From Oegoconia quadripuncta (lineage: Eukaryota; Arthropoda; Insecta; Lepidoptera; Autostichidae), in the NCBI GenBank assembly GCA_949316235.1, contig OX438747.1:930501-994500 (forward strand): a DNA stretch of 64,000 nucleotides, written 5' to 3'. Every line of letters begins with the position of its first letter. Positions within the stretch are counted from its first letter, which is position 1. This document shows positions 36,641 to 48,547 of the stretch, one piece after another. The position numbers were made by a program, and so were the translations under genes. The notes beneath the pieces were generated by a model. That model worked only from the letters and a program-made list of their open reading frames with translations. It made no database searches and was not told where the DNA came from.

Positions 36641-37007
36641 GCAAGAGTCAGTGTGGCCAGCACTACTGTTTTAGCAATAATTTCAAAACGTTATTGCTAA
36701 TTTCAAAACGGTAGCGCGATGTAGGGCTGAACTTTACAGGATGTCTTTTACGTGACCGTAATTTTATTGGATCGTGACATTCACAAAGATACATTATACA
36801 AATGGTTATTTTGTACCGCTGCAATGCACATAAAGGTGCCTTAATTTTGTTTAGACTTTATTTGGATTCTAGATGCCTGGGAAAAAATTGTACTGTACAA
36901 TGTAAATATAATAATTATTTCCTACTCAAGCGATTTCGGTTTCTTCCAGACCTTTGAACGCTGACTTATGTAGTATTTTCTCGTATCGGGTAGCAGTCTT
37001 ACCGCTC

Positions 37008-37160
37008 GGCCACGACGTCGAGCGGCGGGCGGCGCGACTTGTGATTTTACCATTCAATGAACTCTGATCACAATGTCGTGGCTTGGCTCACCATGATGAG
37101 CACGCATTGAAAGGTAAAAACGCAAGAAGCGCCGCCCGCCGCTCGAAGTCGTGGCCGAGT
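37008..37160. repeat. Inverted repeat with tRNA-Ser-like heads
   Basis: CTCGGCCACGACGTCGAGCG on the left pairs with CGCTCGAAGTCGTGGCCGAG on the right. GTCGTGGCCGAGTGGTTAC resembles the D-arm region of tRNA-Ser. It is probably two SINE-like heads in opposite orientation. No complete tRNA is present. Confidence 0.55.
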
Positions 37161-37249
37161 GGTTACAAGTGTTGACTGTGCTGCCGTATCGAGTACCACT
37201 GTTGATCCTAGTTCATAGGAGTTACAGTGTGAGGAGTGAGGAGGCGAGA

Positions 37250-37512
37250 TCAGCAGCCGTACCACGTAAGAAATTTTTAGCGTTCGACCGCAAAATTTGA
37301 CGTTTAAAGACGGTCACGTGACTACTAAACATTAGCGATTTATGTCACGTGACCGTCTTTAAACGTCAAACTTGCGGTTGAACGCCAAAAAATTTCTTTC
37401 CTGGTACGGCTGCAGATCTCCACCAGGATATCCAAATCCAAATCTTGCTAGATTTCACTGTGCTGCTGCACAGCGGTCGAACGCTAAAAATTTCCTACGT
37501 GGTACGGCTGCT
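37250..37512. mobile_element. Foldback element with CACGTGAC core
   Basis: The outer arms (about 37251-37290 and 37471-37511, starting AGCAGCCGTACCACG) pair almost perfectly. An inner pair runs 37263-37321 against 37344-37403 and includes GACGGTCACGTGAC. So there are three related arms in one 260-bp element. Confidence 0.65.
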
Positions 37513-37654
37513 GAATCTTTGAGCTGTGAATGTTCATTTTTGTTGCATATTGAACCCTATTTAATCTCTGCAATTTATGTAAGTATGTGTTTAATTAGAG
37601 TGACAAATAAACGGTTAACTATTAAATTTTAATGTTAGTAGGTATGTAAATATT

Positions 37655-37975
37655 GGTGTCGATTCGGATGTACAACGAACTAACTAAATTTAAAGCAGAT
37701 ACATCCTTTTCTAACACTATTAACATGATAGGGACGACTATAAATTAAGGCCTGTCAAATTAAGTTAAGAGCTGTTAAAACAAGTCGCTCCATAGTATTT
37801 TAATCGTGACGTCGCTAGGTGTACACCTAATATTGATAAAGAAGTGCTTGTTTTGATCCTTTTACTTAATTTGACAGGACTTAATTATATGTCGTCCTTT
37901 TCATGTATTAGTGGTTAGAAAAGGATACATATAATTTAAATTTAGTTAGTTAGTTGTACATCCGAATCGACACCA
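37655..37975. mobile_element. MITE with GGTGTCGATTCGGATGTAC ends, ATT duplication
   Basis: 321 bp, same ends as 17040-17184, with ATT at 37652-37654 and 37976-37978. Arms pair through a further TAACTAAATTTAAA-like segment. It is non-coding and lies upstream of the SAM-domain gene. Confidence 0.85.
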
Positions 37976-38199
37976 TTGATTACGAATGTTTGGTAGGTAC
38001 TAGAAGTTACTTGTAACACGCAACTTCCTACGTCTTTAAACCGGCGTTCGGCCCGTGATTATTTTGATTGTGACAGGCTTTTTGTAACGATGAGAGTAGC
38101 CTGTTGCATCCCATTCTAGTATAGAACTACAAGTGTAATTGAACAAAACATATTTGGGATGTCAAATAGAAATAATATAAGTTTAATGTTTATTAATGT

Positions 38200-38363
38200 T
38201 ACTCTTACTCTTTTTCTATTTAAGTGGTTGGCAACACTGCATACCGATTTTCATCCCGCCAGTTCCAGTGTTTGAGTACCTAGTTAGTACTAACCACAGA
38301 ACATTATTACTCTGCTCAAGATTCGTTTCCCGTGCCCTATAAAATAACAAAAAAACGCTTTGA
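38200..38363 (+). promoter_or_regulatory. Presumed 5' region of the SAM-domain gene
   Basis: The 160 bp before the first ATG carry no repeat that I recognise, while repeats flank both sides. I see no convincing TATA box, so a TATA-less promoter is assumed. The transcription start is unknown. Confidence 0.3.
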
Positions 38364-41300
38364 ATGATGGCAGAGGCAGAAACCATTGAAACGTTTCTTA
38401 AAGAGTGTGAATTTCTGGAATACCTGGACGTCTTTAATAGTAAGTACTACTTACTGAGAATATAATCACTACGATACCTACCGACCTTTGATTGATTGTA
38501 TACGTATTTCTTGTATATTACTCAGTCCCTGCTTAGTTTCTATTTCATGCGGGGGCTGATATGTCTTCGCAATTAATTTAGAGTATGAGCAAGTATTTCA
38601 ATGGTAGGTTAATAAAAGAGGTTATGTTTCCTAAATGGTAACGAATCAAAGGCATAGAGGTGCCAAAACTTGCTGTTAGAGTAATGTTACAATTGCATCT
38701 CTTCACATTTGCATTTCGTAAAAGGCGACTAAGTGAAAATCAAGTGTAATTGTGGGCAATACGGCTGACCTATCACCACATAACACATGAATCTATCCTA
38801 AAACCCATACAATGCCAAAAGTGAACTCTGTCATGAACGCTTGATTATATGGCAGTGCATCTGACCATCCCCTAAGGGATAACGGTCGGTAGTATAATGT
38901 ATGTAAGTACTTAAGTATGTAGATTTTTTAGTTCAGTATATTTGTCACAATCTTTTTCATATTCAGTGTATTATTATCAGTTAGGTACCTACTATGAGAA
39001 AGTGTAAATTCTCCAAGATTTTTAATAGATCCCATTGTGGTTGAATCATTGTGGATTAAGTACCTATAATACCTACCTGACTTAGGTATTGTACTAATCT
39101 CCATGGTTGAATCTGATCAAAATCAATGTTATAAAGTTAGATTGATTTTTAAAACAACTTAATAGACTCTCTGTTCAGGAACCTTATCACTCTGATTGCA
39201 AAGGATGAAGTGGAGGGTTGGAATCAAGTATGTACATTGGGTTTTAAGTTCTTAAGTGTATTTCTTAAATTGTTGTTTTATTCATAAAATTATTAGTTCA
39301 GACAGTGATATGTTTGTATGTAGGTGCGTGTGGCGATGGTGACCGTGAACCACAAAATTAGTTTTATAATACTTTGCACCATTCCAAGTTAAAGTAGGAC
39401 TACCTTGTCCATTGAAACTGGCTAATTTGTATAGATTCACGTTTAGAACAAATAGTTAACTAAATACTTTTTGAGACTTATGTGGTTACTATTTAAACAT
39501 AGATTGGACATATTAACGGGTTTCTTACCATGTATACAATATTTATTAGTTTCCGTTTATATCGGGAACTCATAAATATTGTATACATGGTAAGAAACCC
39601 ATTAATAGGTCAAGTCTATGTTGACTAAATACCTTTTTATAAGATTATCAACAATATAAAAAACTATGTGACACTATTCTTCATTAACAATTAAATGTCA
39701 TTATTTATAACCACAATAAATAAATAGAATTAATGCGAATATCAATAGTTTCACACAATTGCCGACCTATCTTTGCTATACTAATAATCCTATATAGCAT
39801 TATTATCATGTTCTAATTATATAACATATTGTGAATCATAAATATATAGGTAGGTATATTAATTACTAAACATAAGTTTATATTATATGCCTAAAAACAT
39901 TACAGCATAATTGAACCAATGGCGATCTGCCCACATGCACTACAGAGAACTGCTCATAATATGTTTTTAAATACCCAAGGAATGGGGCCATGGAGAGGGC
40001 TATGCTCTGAGTCTCTCGGAAGGATAGAATTCGAAACGAAGTCATCCGTCAGAGAACCAGAGTTACCGACATAGCCGCTCGAGTCAGCAAGTTGAAGTGG
40101 CAGTGGGCTGGTCACATCTGTCGTAGGACTGACGATCGCTGGAGCAAGCGAGTTCTACAGTGGAGACCGCGTTTAGGCAAACGTAATGTGGGACGCCCCC
40201 CGGCTAGATGGAGCGACGATCTGCGCAGGGTGGCTGGCAGCAACTGGATGCGTAAAGCCGAGGATCGGGCTGAGTGGCACGCCTTGGGAGAGGCCTATGT
40301 CCAGCAGTGGACTGCCGGAGGCTGGTAATGATGATGATGATGAAAGAATTGGAAAACAGAATTACTTGTGCTTCATTAATTTTTACATTTTTCCTATTTG
40401 TTTTGTATATCTTTGTAAAGTGGATATTTATTGAAGAGAAGATTATAATTATATCATGAAGTAATATTATTAGCATGAGCGATGTCATCTCCTCTTCCTT
40501 CCTAGCATACAATTAGATCTGGCATTCACATGTATACCAGATGTTTGTACATACATATTTCTTTAATTTACTAGTTTGTCTTCTAATAATTTCAGAAAAC
40601 CACATTGATATAGAAGCTCTGCTTCTTTTAGATGATCCAAGTCTAAGAGACTTAATTTCATCAGTGGGACACAGGGTGAAAATTAAAAAGGCTATAGAGA
40701 ATTTAAGGAAAAAGCAACAAGATGCTGAGGACCTGAATCTTGCTGTAAATTTTACTTTTTTTAATCTTAGGGTTATTATTAAGAGTCTTATCGCTATAGT
40801 TTATTTAACGAAATTTGGTAAAATTAATATCATCATTTGCAAAAGATAAGTATTTTATAAAATATCTGATATCCATAGCACAAGCCTCGTAGCTCTCACA
40901 TTGGAAGTAGATGACCCTGTGTGAATGTGAAAATGTTTATTTATTTATATTATTTTAAAGTTTGATATAAAATGACAAAAAAACATAATGCACAACTAAC
41001 TTAACTTCTAAATTTTCAATCTTTACCATGCTTAAACCAGAGGGCCATCCAAGTTTTAGTTTTCTTTCTTTCATTAAATACTATGATTATTTGCAGCTTG
41101 TCGACAGTTATTTCATTAACATTAATAATAATGAATTAACTAGCACTCCAACAGAACCCGAGCCCGAACCCTTAATACTGAAGCAGAAAAATAGTGTAAG
41201 TAAAATTTATCATTCTTTTCATCTACGGCAATACTAACTTTATATTATCATAGCAATCTATGTAGTCCACGGCTGAACATAAGGCTTCCTTATGAGGCAA

Positions 41301-44300
41301 TTTCCGTGAGAGAATGTGTTTTCTAAATATATAAAGGAAGAAGCTGACTGACTGACTGACTGACTGACTGACTGACTGACTGACTGACTGACTGACTGAC
41401 TGACATATCAACGCACAGGCCAAACCGCTGGGTCTAGAGTTTCCAAATTTGGCACGTAGGTTCCTTACGAGGTCTAGGGGAGCACTAAGAAAGGATTTTT
41501 CAAAATTCACCCTTTAAGGGGGTGAAACAGGGGTGGGAAGTTTGTATGAAGAAACAGTATAACTTGGACATTTCGACTATTTTCGACTCGAAACTTCGCA
41601 AGAGTACTCCTAGAAACAAATAAGCTAATACGTGTTTTGAGATTTTTCGAAAAACAACCCCCTGGGTTGTGAAATGGGGGTTAAAACCGTAAAATCGATA
41701 TTGGTGTCGTTATTTAGGTTTTATGGGATGTTGATTTTGAAAATGACATTTATTTTAAGTTAACCCTCTAGGGTTGAGATAGGGGTGGGGGTTGATACCA
41801 AAAAAGTCAATATTGGTGTCATTATTTAGGTTTTTTGGGACGTTGATTACGAAAATGCCATTTGTTTTGAAGCTAACCCCTTGGGGTTAGAGAATGCGAT
41901 AAGGGTGAGTTGAGATTTTTCGAAAAACAGCCCCCTGGGGTGTGAAATGGGGGTTGAAACCATAAAATCGATATTGGTGTCGTTATTTAGGTTTTTTGGG
42001 ATGTTGATTATGAAAATGATATTTATTTTAAGCCAACCCTCTAAGGGTGAGATAGGGGTGGGGGATGATACCAAAAAAGTCTATATTGGTGTCGTTATTT
42101 AGGTTTTTTGGGACGTTGATTGCGAAAATGACATTTATTTTGAAGCTAACCCCTTACGGGTTGCGATAGTGGTAGGGGTTGAAATCACAAATTCAAATTG
42201 GTGTCGAAGTCGAAGAGTCAAAGTCGAAGAGTCAATGTCGAAGATTCAAAGTCGAAGGCTCAAAGTCGAAGGCTCAAATTCAAAGGCTCAAAGTCGAAGG
42301 CTCAAAGTCGAAGGCTCAAAGTCGAAGACTCAAAGTCGAAGACTCAAAGTCGAAGGCTCAAAGTCAAAGGCTCAAAGACGAAGGCTCAAATTCGAAGGCT
42401 CAAAGTCGAAGGCTCAAAGTCGAAGGCTCAAAGTCAAAGACTCAAAGTCGAAGACTCAAAGTCGAAAAGTAAAATTCATAGTCAAAGTCATGTCAAAGTC
42501 ATGTCAAAGTCATAGTCAAAATCATAGTCAAAGTCATAGTCATAGTCACAGTCATAGGCAAAGTCATAGTCAAAGTCATAGTCAATGTCAAAGTCATAGT
42601 CAAAGTCAAAGTCATAGTCAAAGTCAAAGTCAAAGTCAAAGTCGTAGTCAATGTCATAGTCGAAGTCATAGTCAAAGTCATAGTCAAAGTTTTAGTCAAA
42701 GTCATAGTCATAGTCAAAGGGGTGAATAGAGTTTCCAAATTTGGCATGTAGGTTCCTTACGAGGTCTAGGTGAGCACTAAGAAAGGATTTTTAAAAATTC
42801 ACCCTTTAGGGGGTGAAACAGGGGTGGGAAGTTTGTATGAAGAAACAGTATAACTTGGACATTTCGACTATTTTCGACTCGAAACTTCGCAAGAGTACTC
42901 CTAGGAACAAATAAGCTAATACGTGTTTTGAGATTTTTCGAAAAACAACCCCCTGGGTTGTGAAATGGGGGTTAAAACCATAAAATCGATATTGGTGTCG
43001 TTATTTAGGTTTTATGGGATGTTGATTATGAAAATGACATTTATTTTATTTTATTTAACCCTCTAGGGTTGAGATAGGGGTGGGGGTTGATACCAAAAAA
43101 GTCAATATTGATGTCATTATTGGGACGTTGATTACGAAAATGCCATTTGTTTTGAAGCTAACCCCTCGGGGTTAGAGAATGAGATAAGGGTGAGTTGAGA
43201 TTTTTCGAAAAACAGCCCCCTGGGGTATGAAATGGGGGTTGAAACCATAAAATCGATATTGGTGTCGTTATTTAGGTTTTTTGGGATGTTGATTATGAAA
43301 ATGACATTTATTTTAAGCCAACCCTCTAGGGGTGAGATAGGGGTGGGGGATGATACCAAAAAAGTCTATATTGGTGTCGTTATTTAGAATTCGAAATTCA
43401 TTTCGCCATTTCGAAAGAACGACCAAGCAGCGGTCATCAATGACATATTATTGAACTCTTTTGAAGGACAACAGATTATTCATAGCTCAATAGATACCGT
43501 GGTAAACACCGACGATGCCGTTAATTATCCCGTAGAATTTTTGAACACTTTGAACCCACCGGGTATGCCATATCACAGACTTTTACTACGTGTGGGTGCA
43601 CCTGTTATGTTATTGAGAAATTTAAAGCCACCCAAACTTTGTAACGGTACTAGGTTGCAAGTCAAGGCTTTGCACCGGAACGTAGTAGAGGCCACTATTT
43701 TAACAGGACCTGCTCAGGGGAAACAGTGTTTGTACCACGTATTCCATTAATACCAAATGATCTTCCCTTTGAATTCAAAAGGCTTCAGTTTCCACTAAAG
43801 GTCTGTTTTGCCATGACAATAAATAAGTCGCAGGGGCAAACTCTCAAATTCGCCGGAGTAGACCTACGACAGGACTGTTTCTCTCACGGTCAGTTCTATG
43901 TGGCATGCTCCCGTGTAAGTTCACCTCAAAGTTTGGTTCTATTGCTACCACCTTCAAACATGGCAAAGAATGTTGTTTATAAGGAAGTACTTTAATAAAT
44001 ATAAACCAGAATTTTTCAGAAAGGTCTTTTAATGGATCCCTGTCTTAATTCATTTACCTGGCAAAACACCAACATGGTTCCACATACCTGTTATCTGATC
44101 AGGGTCTTTTCCTGTTTGAGATAAACTCTACATGGTAATTTTTCTGCTGAATGTATTCCCGTGGGAAAGTAATAAAGTGTTGATTCATGTAGTCTACGCG
44201 GACGAAGTCGCGGGCAGCTGCTAGTATAAGATAAATCTTGACCTGTAAAAGCCATCCTAAAAGGCCAGGCTAAATCAATGAAGAAATGATGAATCATGGT

Positions 44301-47300
44301 AGCTATTTTTAATTTCTTTTTGTGTATATAAAGGTCCCTGGTCTTTAGTCCAGCAGTGAATGTCTTGTGTAGTAATATCATGATGTAGGTGGTATAATGA
44401 TTAATAATTCAATGTTTGTTTCAGGTATTAGATATCATCAATGTAACTATGCAAAATATCTATTTATTGTACACCTAGATACTTCTGACAACAAGAAATA
44501 GTAGTAGTAGTGAGTAGAGTAGTAGTGAGTAGAGTAGTAGAAAATATTAGTACTCCAGTTATTTCCTGCCTCTATTTGTTTCCCTGTACTCTAGGGTTCC
44601 GTAAAGAATAGTGACTATCTTCTATATAATTATATATAAAAGCGAAAGGTCACTGACTGACTGACTCACTCACTCACTTCGAAAATTACTTCACCAATGA
44701 AGAAAAAAAATAAGTCAAGAAATGATTTTACATTTTAATTTTGACACACAATCTTACGGGACGGGGGCGCGGGGGCGCACGTCATTAAGTATGTCTCTAC
44801 CCGTTTAATTTGTATTTATTTCGAGATCGACGTGGATGTTGTCGCGGGCAGAAAGCTAGTTGCATTGACTATATTTATATCAATGGCTAGTTGCTTATAT
44901 TTGTCCTATGTAAGTATTATGTGTATATTTTTATTCTTATTTATTGTATTGTCAAAAAACGCTTGTGCGTCCAAACTATTTGATTTATATACAGGGCGTC
45001 CCAAAGTTATGGGACATGAAGGGGAAGTACCTTAAATATCGTAGATAGTGAATTTTGCTCAAAGAAGACTTTATGTTATTTTTAAAAGTTAGTAATTCTG
45101 CATTCATAGATTTTCTAAAAATTACTTGCTTCGGCTGGGAATCGAACCGACTTAAATGTGAAAAAAAAAACACCCTACTTTTATGATGCCAATCGAAAGA
45201 ATAGCTAAAAAATAATAACTCTGCCTAAGTAACATAGTATTTTAAAAGAAAGGAACAACATAAAATGATTGAGTCAAATTTCAAGAAAGTTATTTATTGC
45301 CGACGACGTTCGAAAAGTAGCGATATTATCATTCCAAATAATAGTCGGAGAGCAGCAGATTTTCTAAATGAATGTTTTCCTACATGGATTGGTACAAATG
45401 GACCGATTAGATGGCCGGCCAGATCCCCGGACCTCACACCATTAGATTTCTTCTTTTGGGGATACGTGAAAGATATGCTATACAAAAAGCGATACGAGAA
45501 CGTAGGCGAGTTGCAAACAGAATTGTGCCATATCACATCGAGTGTTCACCATAAAATGATTAGAAAATCAACAGGCAGCGGGCTCATTAAAAGATTGGCG
45601 ATTTGCGTAAGACAAGAGGGATCACATTTTGAGCATTTAATTAATTAATTTACAAAAAAATACCTACTTAATTGACTACGGCAGTTTCATGTATGTTTTT
45701 TATTTGATTAAAATGATTAATTTCACGTTGTTCCTTTCTTTTAAAATACTATGTTACTTAGGCAGAGTTATTATTTTTTAGCTATTCTTTCGATTGGCAT
45801 CATAAAAGTAGGGTGTTTTTTTTTTCACATTTGAGTCGGTTCGATTCCCAGCCGAAGCAAATAATTTTTAGAAAATCTATGAATGCAGAATTACTAACTT
45901 TTAAAAATAACATAAAGTCTTCTTTGAGCAAAATTCACTATCTACGATATTTAAGGTACTTCCCCTTCATGTCCCATAACTTTGGGACGCCCTGTATAGT
46001 ACTGTAGTGGTAGAAGTAGCTATTCAAATTAAAGTACTTAATTTATTTAACATTTAAAACCAAACATTCATGTTGTATTTTCTAGGAAAGCGTAGATGGG
46101 AGAGCAATTCTAAAAGAAGGGCAGAAAAATGAAGGTTTGTTAAGAGAGAGCAGTCGTAGAAAACTCAGCCAACTTATAATAATTAATTTGCTTGATAAGA
46201 ACCCAGCAATAAATATTACCAAGGAAGAGTTTCATCGTTTAGCTTGCGAAATTTGTGAAATATTCATTAAAGAGAGCCCAGTAGTTTATTATTCACCGTA
46301 TGAGTGTGGCACATCTCAAAGTGCAAAAAAGAACTCCAGTGGGAAGCTATACGAAACGTATATTTCTAGAAGAAGGAAATTTAGAGCACGAGGAGATCTA
46401 CCTGCATCTAGGCGCTCTTCATCTCATACATCTACTTGCACCACGCGGACTGCCTCTCCAATTAGTCATGATGAGAATGGTGGGTAGTTTTCATTTTAAC
46501 TAAGTACCATCTCCCACGTCGCTATACTAAGGAAACTACATAGTTACAAGTAGCGTATCAATTCAATTCAAACTATTGCACAAAATCAACATTATAAATA
46601 CATTGTACAGAAACACAATATACAATATTGACGGTCTTATCGCTAATGAACGATCTCTTCCTGACAACCTTTCGGGAAAAAGAAATTGTTGCAAGTATGC
46701 AGATCACCGAACTGCACCAACAAGGCACTTCAAGTTTTATTGCGGCGGATGAATTCTGGAAGGGAGTTCCAGAGCCGGATAGCGCACAGAATTTAGGTAT
46801 CTGAGTGAGCGTCTCATTCGTCTTATGATATATACATACATACACTCACGACCGTTGTCCCTTACGAGGTGGTCAGGAACACTACCACGCCCACCTAATT
46901 AAAATCAAGCGTCCACGACAGTTCACTTATGGCATTGTATAATTAATGTTCTAGGATGAAATAATGCATTGGCAGAGTACACTTATTATAACTCTTTTTT
47001 TTTTTTTATATATATTATGATTGACTGGATTCGCGTTTGACCACAATCTCACCTGATGGAAAGTGACGATGTGGTCGGAGATGAACCCTTTCACTAAGTC
47101 TCCTTTTACGACATGCACATATGATGAGATGCAGCTGTAACATTCTTTTGTAGCGTCTTATGCTAATCTTTTAGATGATCGTTCAATGCAAGAAACCCTG
47201 ATATGGCTCAAGAGCAATGTGGACCCATGGAAATCAGTCGAAGAGAAATGGGAAGAAACCACAGATATTCGTCTCGAGCTAGTGAAGAGTGGACAAGGGA

Positions 47301-48547
47301 ACATTGCAGACTATTTTAATGACTACCCTGCACTTCGGCAGCAACAGGGATACACACTTGTATGTTGCATAATTACTTTGTATAGATTATATTTATCTCC
47401 CCCTCCATCCACCACTTTTTTTCTGACTGTCTGTCTATCTATCTCTTCCTCTACCTCTCCCTCTATCTCTCCCCATCTCTCTTTCCCCTGTCTCTGTCAC
47501 AATCACTGTGTTTACGTGAGTGTACTATATTTTGTAAGTACTTGGACTAGTAGCTGTCCCCGAAGCATTTGTTTGCTTTTATATATTTTTTATTATTTGC
47601 CTCAGGTGAGGTTGTGTATGTGATGAGAGTGAAGTTTATTTTAAGCTACGTGTATTATTTTTTACAGCTTATAAAAGATTTCTGTCACCTGTATCCCGAT
47701 AGAGAAAACAGTTTGATTTGCAAAATCGTTTGGCAAAAGGCAGTAATTATTAAATATGCAAAATCCAAATTAAGCACAACTAGAGATAAAAATATTAAAG
47801 AGGCAATAGGGGATTATATTACTTTGATTAATGGTAAGTATATACTTCGAGTTGCTTATCGTACTAGAAACTTACCTTTCGAATTAAAATTCAAAGTCCT
47901 TTCTTACTTGACTTACTTTTTTTTTACCCTATCGCAAAATCCGTTCTTAGCTGACTCTCCTACCTATAAACTACCTATCTGCCAAATTTCAGCTTCACAG
48001 GTGAAATATTAGGATAAGGTGGCTATTAATGGACCACATAACATGTACTTGGTTTATTTCAGATGATAATCAAGAAACAACCACGAATGTGGCTCTAATA
48101 CTTTTAGCCTACATAATTAATATCTCTCCTTGGCGTAAGCAAAAAGGAAAAGAAAATTGGAGGCCGTCCCGTTCAGAAATCCGGGATGGTTATATTACTC
48201 AGGTTGCTTCCCAAAGCGATGTGAGTAGCATACTGGAATCCAGACGTAACAAGTCGTTGAAGACAGGGAAGACTCTTCAACCATTCGTCATATTTGTAGG
48301 TGATTCTGTAATTGAAATTAAAGCTGCTTATGTCGTTATTAATAATACTTTGTATAAGTTCCAAAAACTAATAACGGCAGTCGACGCCGCCTTTAAAATA
48401 TTCCAGGCGACGGGTGCATACTACCCAGACGAATCAGCTGATATCTGGCTCGTCATTCAAGTAGGATTTTACCAAATTAGAACGAAGTTCGATAGAATCA
48501 CCCAAAGTGTAAATACTCTTTTGACAGATCTAGGTATGTTAGATTAA
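38364..48547 (+). CDS. SAM-domain protein, eight exons, 523 aa; possible transposon accessory protein
   Basis: Exons: 38364-38439, 40596-40744, 41097-41195, 44425-44442, 46086-46479, 47175-47359, 47668-47833, 48063-48547. Every intron has GT/AG ends, all phases join in frame, and the total is 1572 bp. Residues 1-70 form a sterile alpha motif (SAM) domain: FLKECEFLEYLDVF, then IDIEALLLLDDPSLRDLI and VGHRVKIKKAIENL. SAM domains mediate protein oligomerisation. An acidic linker (EPEPEP) follows, then a 130-residue region starting SVDGRAIL, and a C-terminal domain (residues about 246-523) with NDYPALRQQQGY, NWRPSRSEI and LQPFVIFVGD. I recall similar uncharacterised SAM-headed proteins in fish and arthropods next to transposase-like genes, but cannot confirm it here. 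Helitrons, a mariner-type element and LINE pieces sit only in introns. Exon 4, at 18 bp, is the least certain. Confidence 0.72.
39496..39622. repeat. Hairpin with 51-bp arms in intron 1
   Basis: Arms 39496-39546 and 39572-39622 match at 47 of 51 positions. The inner part, including GGGTTTCTTACCATGTATAC, is perfect. The loop is 25 bp. It is either a small foldback element or a hairpin RNA source. It lies within intron 1 of the SAM-domain gene. Confidence 0.75.
39985..40345 (+). mobile_element. RTE-like LINE 3' end in intron 1
   Basis: Encodes MERAML, a stop in place of the usual glycine, then DRIRNEVIRQRTRVTDI, KLKWQWAGHICRR, GKRNVGRPPARWSDDLRR and QQWTAGGW before the stop, and ends in (GAT)n. 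A loose duplication (AAGGAATGG before, AAAGAATTGG after) flanks it. Truncated relic. Confidence 0.8.
41344..41404. repeat. (CTGA)n microsatellite in the Helitron 5' region
   Basis: About 15 perfect tetranucleotide units. A shorter GACTGACTGACT run stands in the same place in the small Helitron at 44621. Confidence 0.9.
41435..43395. repeat. Two direct copies of a Helitron internal block
   Basis: The block from TAGAGTTTCCAAATTTGGCA at 41435-42170 recurs at 42727-43395 in the same order (ATTCACCCTTT, GTATAACTTGGACATTTCG, GATTTTTCGAAAAACA). Each block itself has a shorter internal repeat built on GATATTGGTGTCGTTATTTA. The copies differ by small indels. Confidence 0.85.
42200..42720. repeat. 14-bp and 6-bp tandem repeats between the Helitron blocks
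   Basis: 42200-42470 consists of about 19 units of TCAAAGTCGAAGGC (14 bp). 42476-42718 consists of GTCAAA/GTCATA hexamers. Since 14 is not a multiple of three, the same serine/lysine/arginine-rich repeat peptide appears in all three plus frames. This is not a gene. Confidence 0.9.
43390..43995 (+). pseudogene. Helitron Pif1-like helicase C-terminal fragment
   Basis: Encodes PGMPYHRLLLRVGAPVMLLR, then LCNGTRLQVKALHRNVVEA. After a one-base frame shift near 43735 come VPRIPLIPNDLPFEFKRLQF and AMTINKSQGQTLKFAGVDL, then FYVACSRVSSPQSL before the stop at 43995. The NKSQGQT and ACSRV motifs are the last conserved helicase motifs (V and VI) of Helitron Pif1-like proteins. Walker A and B are missing. 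Confidence 0.88.
44621..44859 (+). mobile_element. Small non-autonomous Helitron, in intron 4
   Basis: Begins TCTATATAATTATATATAAA, carries a GACTGACTGACT run, and ends GTCGCGGGCAGAAAGCTAG followed by T. Same end style as the larger copy at 41322-44224. It is 239 bp and non-coding. Confidence 0.75.
44992..45994 (+). mobile_element. Mariner-type element with about 265-bp TIRs, in intron 4
   Basis: The ends CAGGGCGTCCCAAAGTTATG and inverse are flanked by TA at 44990-44991 and 45995-45996. Arms of about 265 bp match each other and those of the element at 27671-28568. The 1003-bp body has room only for a partial transposase. Confidence 0.88.
45265..45648 (+). pseudogene. Tc1/mariner-group transposase C-terminal fragment
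   Basis: 127 codons. RRAADFLNECFPTWIG is followed by IRWPARSPDLTPLDFFFWGY, the segment holding the last catalytic acidic residue in the IS630-Tc1-mariner superfamily (PDLTPLDF). It then continues VKDMLYKKRYENVGELQ. The N-terminal DNA-binding part and the first catalytic aspartate are missing, so it is an internal-deletion product inside intact TIRs. Not active. Confidence 0.85.
46575..47095 (-). mobile_element. LINE relics in intron 5
   Basis: 46580-46815 includes an inverted GGCTCTGGAACTCCCTTCC segment and the GACGGTCTTATCGC tail motif. 47010-47090 is the inverted GATTGTGGTCAAACGCG tail of the LINE family seen at 13542, 27100 and 36260. Both are fragments. Confidence 0.6.

Larger units (their letters stand above)
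41322..44224 (+). mobile_element. Helitron relic with helicase C-terminus, in intron 3
   Basis: It starts near TCTAAATATATAAAGGAAG, then (CTGA)n. It ends with the hairpin ACGCGGACGAAGTCGCGGG and terminal CTAG followed by T, the usual Helitron 3' structure. Between lie two direct copies of a 650-740 bp block, a 14-bp repeat array and the helicase fragment. The preceding base is T rather than A, so the exact 5' end is uncertain. The Rep domain is missing, so it cannot move by itself. Confidence 0.75.

Noticed and set aside
42169..42747. Genes for Ser/Arg-rich or Thr/Met-rich proteins
   Set aside because: The frames are products of 14-bp and 6-bp tandem repeats and are open in several frames on both strands.
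47555..47580. An inverted Helitron 3' end (ACTAGTAGCTGTCCCCG)
   Set aside because: Too short, without the stem-loop and without any Helitron body beside it.
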